Made by a program: the position numbers and the translations under genes. From Phycisphaerae bacterium (GTDB lineage: Bacteria; Planctomycetota; Phycisphaerae; UBA1845; Fen-1342): a stretch of DNA of 64,000 nucleotides. The notes under the pieces are model-generated. The model did no database searches, was not told the origin of the DNA, and saw only the letters and a list, made by a program, of their open reading frames with translations. The stretch's first letter is position 1. Each line of letters opens with the position of its first letter. The stretch is from contig JAGNKU010000004.1 in the NCBI GenBank assembly GCA_017999985.1, forward strand, positions 124,001 through 188,000, read 5' to 3'. This document shows positions 1 to 7,611 of this stretch, piece by piece.

Positions 1-1146
1 ACGGACGCGCCCGGCGAAGCTCTTGCCGGCCAGCGCGTCGACGGTCACCTGCACCGGCTGGCCGGGCTGGACCTTGCCGAGGCTCGATTCGTGGATCATC
101 AGCTCGGCCATCATGGCGTCGGTGGAGGGCAGGTAGATCAGCTCCTGCCGCTCGCGCACCGTCTGGCCCTCTTCCAGCGGCTGGGTCATGCCCGGGCGCG
201 ACTGCCGCGACGACGTCGCGTACACCACCAGCCCCGCGCGTGGCGCGATGATCTTGCTCTTCTCGATCAACTCGTCGATCTTGGCCAGCTTGACCTGCTG
301 CTGCCGGAACTCGGCTTCCTTCGCCTTGAGCTGGGCCTCCGCCTGCACGATATCCGCGTTGCCCTTCAGCCGCGTGCGATCGAGCGCCAATTTGGTCTGT
401 TCCACATCGCTTTCGAGCTGCCGCCGCTGGCGCTCGTGCGTGTACTGCTCCAGCAGGTCCTTGGCGGCCAGCGCGAGCTCGTAGTCCAGCCTGGCGCGCT
501 CGTAGGTCAGCCGGTCGGCTTCGTACTCCGTCCCGGAGAGATATTTCTCGTCGCAGAGGCGCTTCGACCAATCCATCTTGTCCTTGGCGCGGTTCAGTTC
601 CTCGTTCGCGATCGTGATTTTCGAGGTCGCCTCGCGATGCTGCTGCTGGTACTCGCCCTCCATGTACTTCTTCAGGTCCTGCACGGCGAATTCGGCCGCC
701 AGTTCCGCCTTGGAGATATCCCCGGCGGTCTGGTTTTTCACGATCGACAGGTTTTCGCTCGCCTGAATGTACGCCGCCTGGGCGTTGTCAACCTGAATCT
801 GCCGCTCGACCCGGTCATCGCGGAGCTTGCTGGCGTCAAGCTCGGCCAGCAACTCACCCTCCTGCACGCGCGTCCCCTCGGGGATCAGGAAAATCAGCGT
901 GGTCTGACCCTCGACCTCGCTCTTCAGCACCACCTGGTCCTGCGACTTGATCGTGCCCGACTCGACGACGCTGATGGTCAGCGGCCCGCGCTGCACCGTG
1001 AAGGTCGGCACCGTCGTGGCCGTGCCCGCCAGGCTGGCCGCCCGTGACAGCACCATCGTGCCGGCGACCGCCAGCACGGCGACGCCGCCGAGAATCACCG
1101 GCAGCCATCGCCGCCAGCGTGTACCGTTAGTTTTCGGGAGACTCAT
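1..1146 (-). CDS. RND/HlyD-type efflux periplasmic adaptor subunit (3' end outside window)
   Basis: This is a membrane-fusion adaptor that would link an inner-membrane transporter to the TolC-like channel encoded just upstream. 382 residues are visible before the left edge. An N-terminal transmembrane helix (about residues 14-35, WLPVILGGVAVLAVAGTMVL) is followed by a first biotinyl-lipoyl half (ESGTIKSQDQVVLKSEVEG), a long Glu/Lys/Gln-rich coiled-coil hairpin (about 100-290) and a second lipoyl half (IIAPRAGLVVYA). The start ATG at 1146 lies inside the 3' end of the tolC-like gene, with a 20-nt overlap in another frame, so the two are probably translationally coupled. The transporter gene itself should lie to the left. 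The exact substrate class cannot be told. Confidence 0.85.
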   Translation of the reverse strand, partial: MSLPKTNGTRWRRWLPVILGGVAVLAVAGTMVLSRAASLAGTATTVPTFTVQRGPLTISVVESGTIKSQDQVVLKSEVEGQTTLIFLIPEGTRVQEGELLAELDASKLRDDRVERQIQVDNAQAAYIQASENLSIVKNQTAGDISKAELAAEFAVQDLKKYMEGEYQQQHREATSKITIANEELNRAKDKMDWSKRLCDEKYLSGTEYEADRLTYERARLDYELALAAKDLLEQYTHERQRRQLESDVEQTKLALDRTRLKGNADIVQAEAQLKAKEAEFRQQQVKLAKIDELIEKSKIIAPRAGLVVYATSSRQSRPGMTQPLEEGQTVRERQELIYLPSTDAMMAELMIHESSLGKVQPGQPVQVTVDALAGKSFAGRVR

Positions 1147-3091
1147 CTTCCTTGGCCTCATTCTGCGGCAGGTATTCCTGCCAGAGCCCCCGCTCGTTCA
1201 CCGCGAGCACGCCCAGATCGCGCTGCAGCGCGAGCTCACCGAGGCGGTAGCTGACCAGCGCAGCGGTCAGGGCGTTCTGGGCCGAGATCAGCGCGTCCTG
1301 CGCCTCCAGCACGTCGCGAATCTCGGCGCGCCCGGCCTCCAGGAACAGGTTCGTGCTCTCGACGCGCCGGCGGGCCACGGCCACCGCGTCCGTCTGGATG
1401 CGCAGTGACTCGCGCGCCTCCAGCAACTGGCTCAGACGGTTGCGGACGTCGAGCTTAACCTGGTCCTCGAACTGCTGCGCCGCGCGCACCGCCTGCTCCA
1501 ATCCGATCAGGCTCGCACGGTACGTGTTCCGCTCGGCCGTGCGCTCCAGCGGCAGATCCACCGTCAGCAGCGCCGAGTAGGTGCCCTCGTCGGGCCGCAG
1601 GATCGCGTCATCCGAGCTCACGCTCGCCAGGGTGCGGCTCGCTCCGGCCGACCCGCGCCCCAGCAGCGTCACGTCGGCCCGCAACTGGTCCGCGGCCACG
1701 GCCACGGTGCGCTGCGCATCGTCGATCTGCCCCAGGGCCACGCGCAGGTCGAGCCGGTGGGCGAGCGCGATGGCGACGGCCTCGGCCGGATCGAACTCGT
1801 ACGGCCCCGCCGCGCCGGTCCCGGGCGGTGTCAACTCGATCGGCGCATCGGCCGCCGGTGCGGTCGCCGCCCCGGCAACCCCCGCTTCGGGCGGGAACGC
1901 CTGCTCGGCGCGGGCTGCCAGGCGTTCCAGTTCGCCGTAATCGAGGGTCACATCCGCGTCGGCCGGCAGGCCCAGCGTCACCTTGAACGCATCCAGGCGC
2001 CGCTGGTACTGCTCGGTCGCCGCGACCCAGCGCTGCCGGGCACGCAGCTCGTCCTGCCGCGACTGGTCCACCTGGATTTCGGGCAGCCGCCCCGCGTCGG
2101 CCAGGCGCCGCGCCCGGCGGGTCGAGGCAATCAGGCTGCGGTAGTTGTCCTCGGCATTGCGCACCTGGTCCCACTGCTGCAGCACGTCGAAATAGTCGGT
2201 GGCGACGTCGACGGCGAACGTGTGCTTGAACCGCTCGAACGTGTAGATCGCGTAGACGACATTGCGCTCGGCCTGCGTCAGCGGCTCGGTCACGACGAAT
2301 TCGCCCGCGCCGCGCAGCAGCGGCAGCGAGATGCTGACATCCGCATAAAGCCCGCGCGAGTACAGCCGGTCCTGGGTCATCAGCGAGACCAGGTCCACGC
2401 CGAGTGCCCCGGTAAAACTCAAGCCGTTTTTCAACCGTTGCGAGAACTCCAGCACGCCGTCGTTCTCGAACCCCGACACCGTCTGCAGGTCGGTGTGCCC
2501 CTTGTCATCGAGGGCCACCGTCCGTTCCAGGTTGGACTGGAACAGGCTCGTCAGGACGCCCGACCACGTCTGGCGAAATGCGTCGCGCTCCAGGTCGAGC
2601 TGCAGTGCCGTGCGGAACACGGTTTCCTTCTGGCTCTGGTACTCGCGGCTCTCATGGGCGGCGATCTGCAGGACGTCGGTCAGCTTCAGTTTCAGCGGCG
2701 CGTTTGACGGCAGCGACGCGATGAACTCGTCCGTGGTGCCCTGCGGCTGCAGGTAGGCCTTGTCCGGCCACTGCGGAATCGGCGCGATGTCCTGCGCGCC
2801 AAGTGAGGCGGTTGTGGCACGCGGCAGTTGCTGATCGAGCAGCAGCCGGCGTCGCAGCGCCTCGACCGGGCGCTCGACCGTGAAAGGCTCGGTGCGTCCC
2901 AGCGCCTGGGCCTGCGTCTGCGCGATGGCCCGGTACGCGACCCGATCCGCGTCGCGGCGATGGAACTCGGCCGTGCAGCCGCAGGCCCACAACGCGGCGC
3001 TGCCGAGGCAGATCAGCCGCGCCAGGCGGGTGCCGGGCGGTCGCGCGGCGACGGTGGAACAGCGCGGGCTTGCAGGGTGTAGTCGTTTCAT
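1127..3091 (-). CDS. TolC-family outer-membrane efflux lipoprotein
   Basis: Outer-membrane factor of a tripartite efflux or secretion system, 654 residues. The start at 3091 gives a basic N-terminus, a hydrophobic stretch and a lipobox-like LWAC near residue 37. Longer frames upstream would run through the neighbouring small lipoprotein gene. Two long alpha-helical repeats typical of TolC follow, with AERNVVYAIYTFERFKHTFA near the middle and QDALISAQNALTAALVSYR at the end. An Ala/Pro-rich low-complexity insert (around residues 400-440, containing GVAGAATAPAADAPIELTPP) interrupts the second half. It is longer than the usual 420-500 residues because of the N-terminal extension and this insert. 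It overlaps the adaptor gene, which fits a two-gene export operon. Confidence 0.87.
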   Translation of the reverse strand: MKRLHPASPRCSTVAARPPGTRLARLICLGSAALWACGCTAEFHRRDADRVAYRAIAQTQAQALGRTEPFTVERPVEALRRRLLLDQQLPRATTASLGAQDIAPIPQWPDKAYLQPQGTTDEFIASLPSNAPLKLKLTDVLQIAAHESREYQSQKETVFRTALQLDLERDAFRQTWSGVLTSLFQSNLERTVALDDKGHTDLQTVSGFENDGVLEFSQRLKNGLSFTGALGVDLVSLMTQDRLYSRGLYADVSISLPLLRGAGEFVVTEPLTQAERNVVYAIYTFERFKHTFAVDVATDYFDVLQQWDQVRNAEDNYRSLIASTRRARRLADAGRLPEIQVDQSRQDELRARQRWVAATEQYQRRLDAFKVTLGLPADADVTLDYGELERLAARAEQAFPPEAGVAGAATAPAADAPIELTPPGTGAAGPYEFDPAEAVAIALAHRLDLRVALGQIDDAQRTVAVAADQLRADVTLLGRGSAGASRTLASVSSDDAILRPDEGTYSALLTVDLPLERTAERNTYRASLIGLEQAVRAAQQFEDQVKLDVRNRLSQLLEARESLRIQTDAVAVARRRVESTNLFLEAGRAEIRDVLEAQDALISAQNALTAALVSYRLGELALQRDLGVLAVNERGLWQEYLPQNEAKEDESPEN

Positions 3092-3138
3092 CACGCTTGT
3101 AGGCAACCAGGGGTGGGGCGCGCTTCGGGCGGTGATCA

Positions 3139-3330
3139 TCAGTTCCCGGCCAGGTACTGCGCCAGGGCCTCCACCAGCGAGTCGACCGCGGCCTGCAGCG
3201 CGGCCCGCGTCGTCTCGGTCACGACGAGATCTTGGTCGATCGGGCACCCCCCGCTCGCCAACCACAAGGTCCCGGCCAGCATCCAAACGGCCCAGCGCCG
3301 GCACGACCGTCCAGCCATCCGAAAGTTCAC
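3139..3330 (-). CDS. small lipoprotein upstream of the efflux operon
   Basis: A 63-residue predicted lipoprotein. A basic N-terminus (MNFRMAGRSCRR) precedes a hydrophobic segment and a lipobox-like SGGC at about residue 29, followed by a short amphipathic segment (TRAALQAAVDSLVEALAQYL). It sits 47 nt upstream of the tolC-like gene on the same strand and is probably the first gene of that operon. I infer that it is real because it has a full lipoprotein signal, an in-frame stop and a sensible position; no function is recognised. It may assist or regulate the efflux complex. Similar very short lipoproteins of this shape seem common in planctomycetes, but I could not check that here. Confidence 0.6.
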   Translation of the reverse strand: MNFRMAGRSCRRWAVWMLAGTLWLASGGCPIDQDLVVTETTRAALQAAVDSLVEALAQYLAGN

Positions 3331-3718
3331 ATTCAGACTCCCACATGCTTGCCGCCGTACTGTGCGGCCGGCGCGCGGACTTGCGCTCCACTGTGGCTGT
3401 CCACCGACACGCTGGCGGCACCCCTATTGTGGCCGCATGGACGGCAAGCGCTCAAGAGCGCCGGCGGGAGCGTTGCCACTTCGGAGCCCAGATTTACACA
3501 TTCTTACGCGCAGCACACCACGCTGCTTCGCGTGCTGGTAACGGGCTGTCTGTACCGGGCGCGCCGCCGTCGCCGCGACCAGATCGGTTCGCAGACTGTC
3601 GTGCACTCCGGTCGTGTCCCGTTGTCCCCCTCCGAAAAGCATGCGGGCACGGCGAACCGTGCCCGCGCGTTCACGCCAGTTCTATCGGCGGTCTTTCAGT
3701 CGGCGGCACGCACGCGAA
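3331..3718. other. intergenic region without a recognised gene
   Basis: 388 bases between two minus-strand genes. It holds the hairpin at 3643-3666 and presumably the promoter of the small lipoprotein/efflux operon, but no convincing -35/-10 pair was seen. Open frames on both strands here are Arg/Ala/Pro-rich and look like GC-driven shadows. Confidence 0.5.
3643..3666 (-). terminator. GC-rich hairpin, probable terminator of the DPND-repeat gene
   Basis: A perfect 10-bp stem (GCGGGCACGG / CCGTGCCCGC) closed by a CGAA tetraloop lies 53 nt beyond the stop of the minus-strand gene at 3719. On the minus strand it is followed shortly by TTTT in ATGCTTTTC. The stem is strong but the T-run is short, so this may be an intrinsic or a partly Rho-assisted terminator. 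Confidence 0.5.
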
Positions 3719-4642
3719 TCAGCGCATGCCCGCGTAACGGCGGCTCACCCGCCGCTTCAAGCCGCACCAGCCGAGGATGGACAGCGGGAGCCAGCCCAGG
3801 GTCCCTGCGCCACAGGCGCCGGCACCACAGCCGCACGCGCTCGGGATGAAATCATCGCCGCCGTCGTTGGGGTCATTGGGGTCATCGATGTCGTTGGGGT
3901 CTTCGATGTCGTTCGGATCTCCGATGTCATTCGGATCTCCGATGTCATTCGGGTCTTCAATGTCGTTGGGGTCTTCGACGTCGTTCGGGTCTTCGATGTT
4001 ATTCGGATCCTCGATGTCATTCGGATCTTCAATGTCGTTGGGATCCTCGACATCGTTGGGGTCCGATGGCTCCAGCGCCGCCAGGAAATTCCGCGGGCCG
4101 ATGTTCTCCGTAACGGCTTCGAAAGTCGTGCTTGCGGGCGTGAACGTGTAGCCGGACTTGCTGGGCGTCACGGTCCCGGACCAGTCGCGCAGCACGTAAG
4201 TCTGGTAGTAGCCGTCCGCATCCGTGCTGATGTCCAGCGGAAAACCGCTCAATTCCACATCGGCAATGCCCACGCCGTCCGCGTCGCGGACGAAACCGAA
4301 GACCGAGAACACGGCCTGCAGCGCCTCATAGTTCTGATTGGTTTGATCCACGAACAACAGGGCGTATTCACGACTCTCCGGCTCGAACACGAAGTTGACA
4401 TCGGTCGGGGTCACTGTGCCGGTGAACCCCGCCGGCACCGTGACTGAGTAGTACCCTTGGTTGTTCGTCAGCGTGTTGTCCGGCAAGCCCGTCACCTTCA
4501 TCAGGATGGCGGCGGCGGGTGTCCCGTCTTCCAACAGCACCCGGCCTGAGATGACTACGGCCAAGGCCGGGGACGCCGTGACGGCGAGTAGCACTACGGA
4601 CAAGATTCCACACATCAGTTGCGTTTGCGTTCTCTGATTCAT
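3719..4642 (-). CDS. secreted carboxypeptidase-regulatory-like protein with DPND repeats and Cys-rich C-terminal anchor
   Basis: A 307-residue exported protein of unknown role. A signal peptide (about residues 1-28, ending SPALA) is followed by two Cna-B/CarboxypepD_reg-like beta domains (about 28-110 and 110-195; GRVLLEDGTPAAAI, GFVRDADGVGIADVELSG). Next comes a linker of about eleven six-residue units of the type EDPNDI (about 198-262). The C-terminus has a Cys/Gly cluster (ACGCGAGACGAG), a hydrophobic stretch (TLGWLPLSILGWCGL) and a basic end (KRRVSRR). That last arrangement resembles MYXO-CTERM/PEP-CTERM-type sorting tags. No clear Shine-Dalgarno sequence precedes the ATG at 4642; a start at 4615 is possible but would shorten the signal peptide. 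Confidence 0.75.
   Translation of the reverse strand: MNQRTQTQLMCGILSVVLLAVTASPALAVVISGRVLLEDGTPAAAILMKVTGLPDNTLTNNQGYYSVTVPAGFTGTVTPTDVNFVFEPESREYALLFVDQTNQNYEALQAVFSVFGFVRDADGVGIADVELSGFPLDISTDADGYYQTYVLRDWSGTVTPSKSGYTFTPASTTFEAVTENIGPRNFLAALEPSDPNDVEDPNDIEDPNDIEDPNNIEDPNDVEDPNDIEDPNDIGDPNDIGDPNDIEDPNDIDDPNDPNDGGDDFIPSACGCGAGACGAGTLGWLPLSILGWCGLKRRVSRRYAGMR
3862..4063. repeat. 18-bp periodic coding repeat (DPND linker)
   Basis: The plus strand shows a run of units such as GTCGTTGGGGTCTTCGAT with an 18-bp period, encoding EDPNDI-type hexapeptides on the minus strand. Units differ mainly at third codon positions (GTCATTCGG, GTCGTTGGG), so the array is old or under protein-level selection. 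Tandem DNA of this type is prone to copy-number change. Confidence 0.85.
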
Positions 4643-5023
4643 TCCGGGACTCGCTTGGACCGTGATCGGGGGTTCAGCCCTCTCCGGCCCTCATGTTGGA
4701 TTTCCAGTCACCCTTGCCCGACCCGACCGTCGGGCCGTACGAACTCGCCAACTTTGCCTACAGCCCCGTGCAGACCCCTTCGCCGGGGTTGGTCCCCGAC
4801 GTTGGGCGCCGGTCCGGGCTGCGGATCCTCGAATCGCCTCAAATGCGTCCGCCCATTCTACCCCGGGAGGTCAACCAGTCCAAGTGGCCCCGAACCGGCC
4901 CGCAGCACTGACTCGTCCGCCGCGTCGCGCGCTATCCGTCACCGCTTCCGTACCGCGGACCGCGGCACACCCCGCGAGCCTGAACGCGGCCCCGCCCCGC
5001 ACCCGAAAGCTCACCGCGTGACG
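4643..5023. other. intergenic region without a recognised gene
   Basis: 381 bases between the DPND-repeat gene and the terminator of the PEP-CTERM gene. It should contain the promoter of the minus-strand gene that starts at 4642. I saw no strong promoter, structured RNA or believable small open frame. Confidence 0.45.
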
Positions 5024-5065
5024 AAAAAAAAGGCGCGGCGAACGCCTTACGGCGCCCGCCGCACC
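5024..5065 (-). terminator. intrinsic terminator of the PEP-CTERM gene
   Basis: On the minus strand, 42 nt past the stop of the gene at 5107, a 9-bp GC-rich stem with one mismatch (5032-5040 with 5057-5065) encloses a 4-bp inner stem with a short loop. It is followed by eight consecutive T (A-run at 5024-5031 on the plus strand). This is a textbook Rho-independent terminator. Confidence 0.85.
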
Positions 5066-5106
5066 CAAAACTCATGTTGCAGTCGCGTGCCGGTCTACGC
5101 CGGGAA

Positions 5107-5706
5107 CTACGCCTCGCGACGACGCAGGCTGATCAGCAGCCCGCCGGCAACCAGGAGCACCATCGACGCGGGCTCAGGGATGGCCGACGAGGTGAACGAC
5201 GCGGTCCACGTGGCCAGATCGCCCACTTGGGCGTCGTTGGCGAAGCTGAACGCGAAGCGATCCTGGCCGAACGGCTGCGTCGGCTGCGCGGGATCGTAGA
5301 AAACCACGTTCTGCAGGGCCAGATCACTCGCCCCGAACCCGATGTCCGGCGCCAGCGAGGCCGACTGGAACGTGATCCGGAAGACCAGGACGCTGGACGC
5401 GTCGAAGAACTCAATCGTCCCGCCGCTCAGCGAGTAGTAACCAGGCACGATCTGCGTCGCCGAGAGCGTGGTCATCGTAAAAGTGGCATCCGGGATGTCG
5501 CCCGTCAGCGGCAGGCCCGGCGTCAGCAAGTCCAGATTAAGGCCGGTCCAGCCACCCTGGAACTGGGCGCCGTCGAAGGTGAACAGCGGCGTCGAGGCGT
5601 CATCCGCGGGATCGGCGAACGTCACCATCGTCAACGTCTGGGCCATGGCGGCCGGCAGAATAAGCGCGATGAGACCCACGAGTACAGCGCGGCGTGTCGA
5701 CTGCAT
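5107..5706 (-). CDS. PEP-CTERM sorting-domain exported protein
   Basis: A 199-residue secreted protein. The signal peptide covers about residues 1-22 (VGLIALILPAAMA). The body is a beta-rich domain rich in Phe, Asp and Thr, of unrecognised function. The last 26 residues form a PEP-CTERM tag: IPEPASM, then a hydrophobic stretch (VLLVAGGLLIS), then LRRREA. Such tags are recognised by exosortase (XrtA-type), which cuts at Pro-Glu-Pro and helps place proteins in the envelope or extracellular matrix. No exosortase gene is in this window. AAAGGAG lies about 9 nt upstream of the ATG. A strong intrinsic terminator follows, so the gene is probably transcribed alone. Confidence 0.88.
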   Translation of the reverse strand: MQSTRRAVLVGLIALILPAAMAQTLTMVTFADPADDASTPLFTFDGAQFQGGWTGLNLDLLTPGLPLTGDIPDATFTMTTLSATQIVPGYYSLSGGTIEFFDASSVLVFRITFQSASLAPDIGFGASDLALQNVVFYDPAQPTQPFGQDRFAFSFANDAQVGDLATWTASFTSSAIPEPASMVLLVAGGLLISLRRREA

Positions 5707-6191
5707 GAGTGTGTGCTCCTTTCGTTATGAGCCATACCCGGAGGTGAAGTTGCACCCCAGGGCGCGGACTCTCCACTGCTCCAAGCCCCGGTGTTTCGAC
5801 ACCCGACTTGGCGCGTCTTGCCCTGCTCCCTCAATGTCTGCAATGGAACAGTGCTCTACCCTACGTTTAGGCCCCCCACTTTCAGGAGGTCAAGTTACGG
5901 CGCCTGCGAGGGCCGGATTTGCACTAAACGTCCGAAAATAACATGTTCTTGGCGCTCCAAGTTGAACTCATGCGCCGTGCGCGCCTCATTTTCTCAACGG
6001 TGGCAACCAGCGGGCGCTGCCGCGCATAGCCATCCGGGTGCGCTTCCATCCGCCACTGCGGGCAGCCGTGAATCCCCCGCGCCGGACCAGAAGGAAGTAA
6101 CCCGGGCCGCCTCCAGTCAAACCTGAACCCCCGCCTTCCGATCATCGCTTGCCGCGGCACGGAAGCGGGACCGGTCAACCCCCACCCCCCA
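5707..6191. other. intergenic region without a recognised gene
   Basis: 485 bases between two minus-strand genes. It should contain the promoter of the PEP-CTERM gene. The part near 5930-5960 is relatively AT-rich (AAAATAACATG) but I could not place a convincing promoter. Open frames on both strands look like shadows. Confidence 0.4.
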
Positions 6192-6755
6192 TCAGCCGAT
6201 GGCCCAGACCCGCAGCGCGTCCAGCAACGGTCGACGCTTCGCACGCTCAAAGTCGAAGCCGTACGCGCGCATCTCTTCCAGCGCCTGCTCCAGCGCCCAG
6301 CCGCACGCGCGGATCCGATAAGCGGCGCACAGAATCCCCGTGCGATGAAAACCCTGCTCGCAATGCACCAGCACCGGCCGCCGGGTCGGCTCCGCCACCA
6401 GCGTCAGAAACCGCTCGAACACATCCGCCGGCGGCGTCGCCGCGTCCGAGAACGGCATGTGCTCCAAGTGAATCCCCGCGGCCGCACAGTATACCTGCTC
6501 CTTGCGAAACCAGCGCCCGCGCAGCGGATGTCGCGTCCCGCCCCGCGCACACACCACGGTTCGCAGGCCATGCTCAACGCGGATCTGCTCCAGCTCGCGC
6601 ACCCGCGGCTGCCCACAGCGCATCAGCACCCCCGGCTCCACCACCGCGAAATGGCACAACCCGTCGTACCGGCTGCCGATCAGCCCGGCCAGCCATAGAC
6701 GCCACTGGTGCGGGTCAGACAGCCCGGAGCGCGTGCGCGGCGGCGGGCCGGCCAT
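6192..6755 (-). CDS. dual-specificity/tyrosine protein phosphatase-like protein
   Basis: A 187-residue cysteine-based phosphatase. The active-site P-loop HCEQGFHR (His131-Cys132-X5-Arg138) fits the CX5R signature of the tyrosine/dual-specificity phosphatase superfamily. Asp104 in PFSDAATPP is a candidate general acid. The preceding core (RVRELEQIRVEHGLRTVV) resembles the strand-helix pattern of DSP domains. The ATG at 6755 shares its A with the stop of the UMP kinase gene (TGATG), so translation is probably coupled to pyrH. The longer open frame upstream is inside pyrH and was not used. Substrate is unknown; phosphoprotein, nucleotide or inositol phosphate are all possible. Confidence 0.82.
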   Translation of the reverse strand: MAGPPPRTRSGLSDPHQWRLWLAGLIGSRYDGLCHFAVVEPGVLMRCGQPRVRELEQIRVEHGLRTVVCARGGTRHPLRGRWFRKEQVYCAAAGIHLEHMPFSDAATPPADVFERFLTLVAEPTRRPVLVHCEQGFHRTGILCAAYRIRACGWALEQALEEMRAYGFDFERAKRRPLLDALRVWAIG

Positions 6756-7483
6756 CAGTCTGCATCCATCCGCGTGCCCAGTGGCTCGCCGAGCACGACC
6801 CGCCGCAGCGTCCCATGCTTGTACAGATTGAACACGACGACGGGCAGGTTGTACTGCTGGCACATCTCGGTTGCACTGATGTCCATGACCCGCAACCGAC
6901 CGTCGATGACCTGGTCGTATGAAACGTGCGTATACAGCGTTGCGTTCGGGTTGCGGGCCGGATCATCGTCGTACACGCCATCCACTTTCGTCGCCTTCAG
7001 CAGCACGTCGGCTTTCAGCTCGATCGCCCGCATGGCCGCGCATGAATCCGTTGTCACGTGCGGGTTGCCGGTGCCCGCCGCGAGAATCACGATCCGCCCG
7101 TCCTCGAAATGCCGCAGGCAGTGGTGCCGGTCGTACGGCTCACCGACGCGGCTGATCGTCAGAGCGCTCTGGATGCGGGCCGAGAAGCCCAGCCGCTCGA
7201 ACGCGTCGTGCAGCGCCAGGGCGTTCAACACCGTGCCCAGCATGCCCATGTAGTCGGCGGTCGCCCGGTCGATGCCAAGCTCGTCGGCAAAGCGCGAGCC
7301 GCGCAGAAAGTTGCCGCCCCCGCAGACCACCCCAACCTGCACCCCCAGCGCCGCGACCTCGCCGATCTCTGCCGCGATCCGGTCCAGCGGGGCCCGGTGC
7401 ACACCAAACCCGCCCGGCGGGCAAAAGCCCTCGCCGCTGATCTTCAGAATCACACGCCGGTAGCAGGGGTTTTGCGCGGTCAT
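6755..7483 (-). CDS. pyrH: UMP kinase
   Basis: Phosphorylates UMP to UDP with ATP in pyrimidine nucleotide synthesis, as a hexameric amino-acid-kinase-fold enzyme of the cytosol. The 242-residue product has the expected motifs: RVILKISGEGF at the N-terminus, VVCGGGNFLRG (phosphate-binding Gly loop), LAAGTGNPHVTTD, and ELKADVLLKATKVDGVYDDD (nucleotide and UTP site region). The start at 7483 was chosen because it gives the normal family length and has GGAGG 12 nt upstream. An ATG at 7495 sits directly on that site, and the far upstream frame is low-complexity. Its stop overlaps the start of the phosphatase gene by one base. Confidence 0.95.
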   Translation of the reverse strand: MTAQNPCYRRVILKISGEGFCPPGGFGVHRAPLDRIAAEIGEVAALGVQVGVVCGGGNFLRGSRFADELGIDRATADYMGMLGTVLNALALHDAFERLGFSARIQSALTISRVGEPYDRHHCLRHFEDGRIVILAAGTGNPHVTTDSCAAMRAIELKADVLLKATKVDGVYDDDPARNPNATLYTHVSYDQVIDGRLRVMDISATEMCQQYNLPVVVFNLYKHGTLRRVVLGEPLGTRMDAD

Positions 7484-7611
7484 GGCTGGCAACATCCTCC
7501 GTCCGGGATCGCTGTGCGGGCGATGATACGGCGGCGGCGCGCGTTCGGCCAGTCGCCGTAGGCAGGGCCGGGCCGCTGACAAGCCGGCCGATTTCGGGTA
7601 AGACGGGCACC

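Noticed and set aside
3862-4063. 18-bp repeats as a possible CRISPR array
   Set aside because: No spacers; the repeat is in frame and encodes the DPND linker of a secreted protein.
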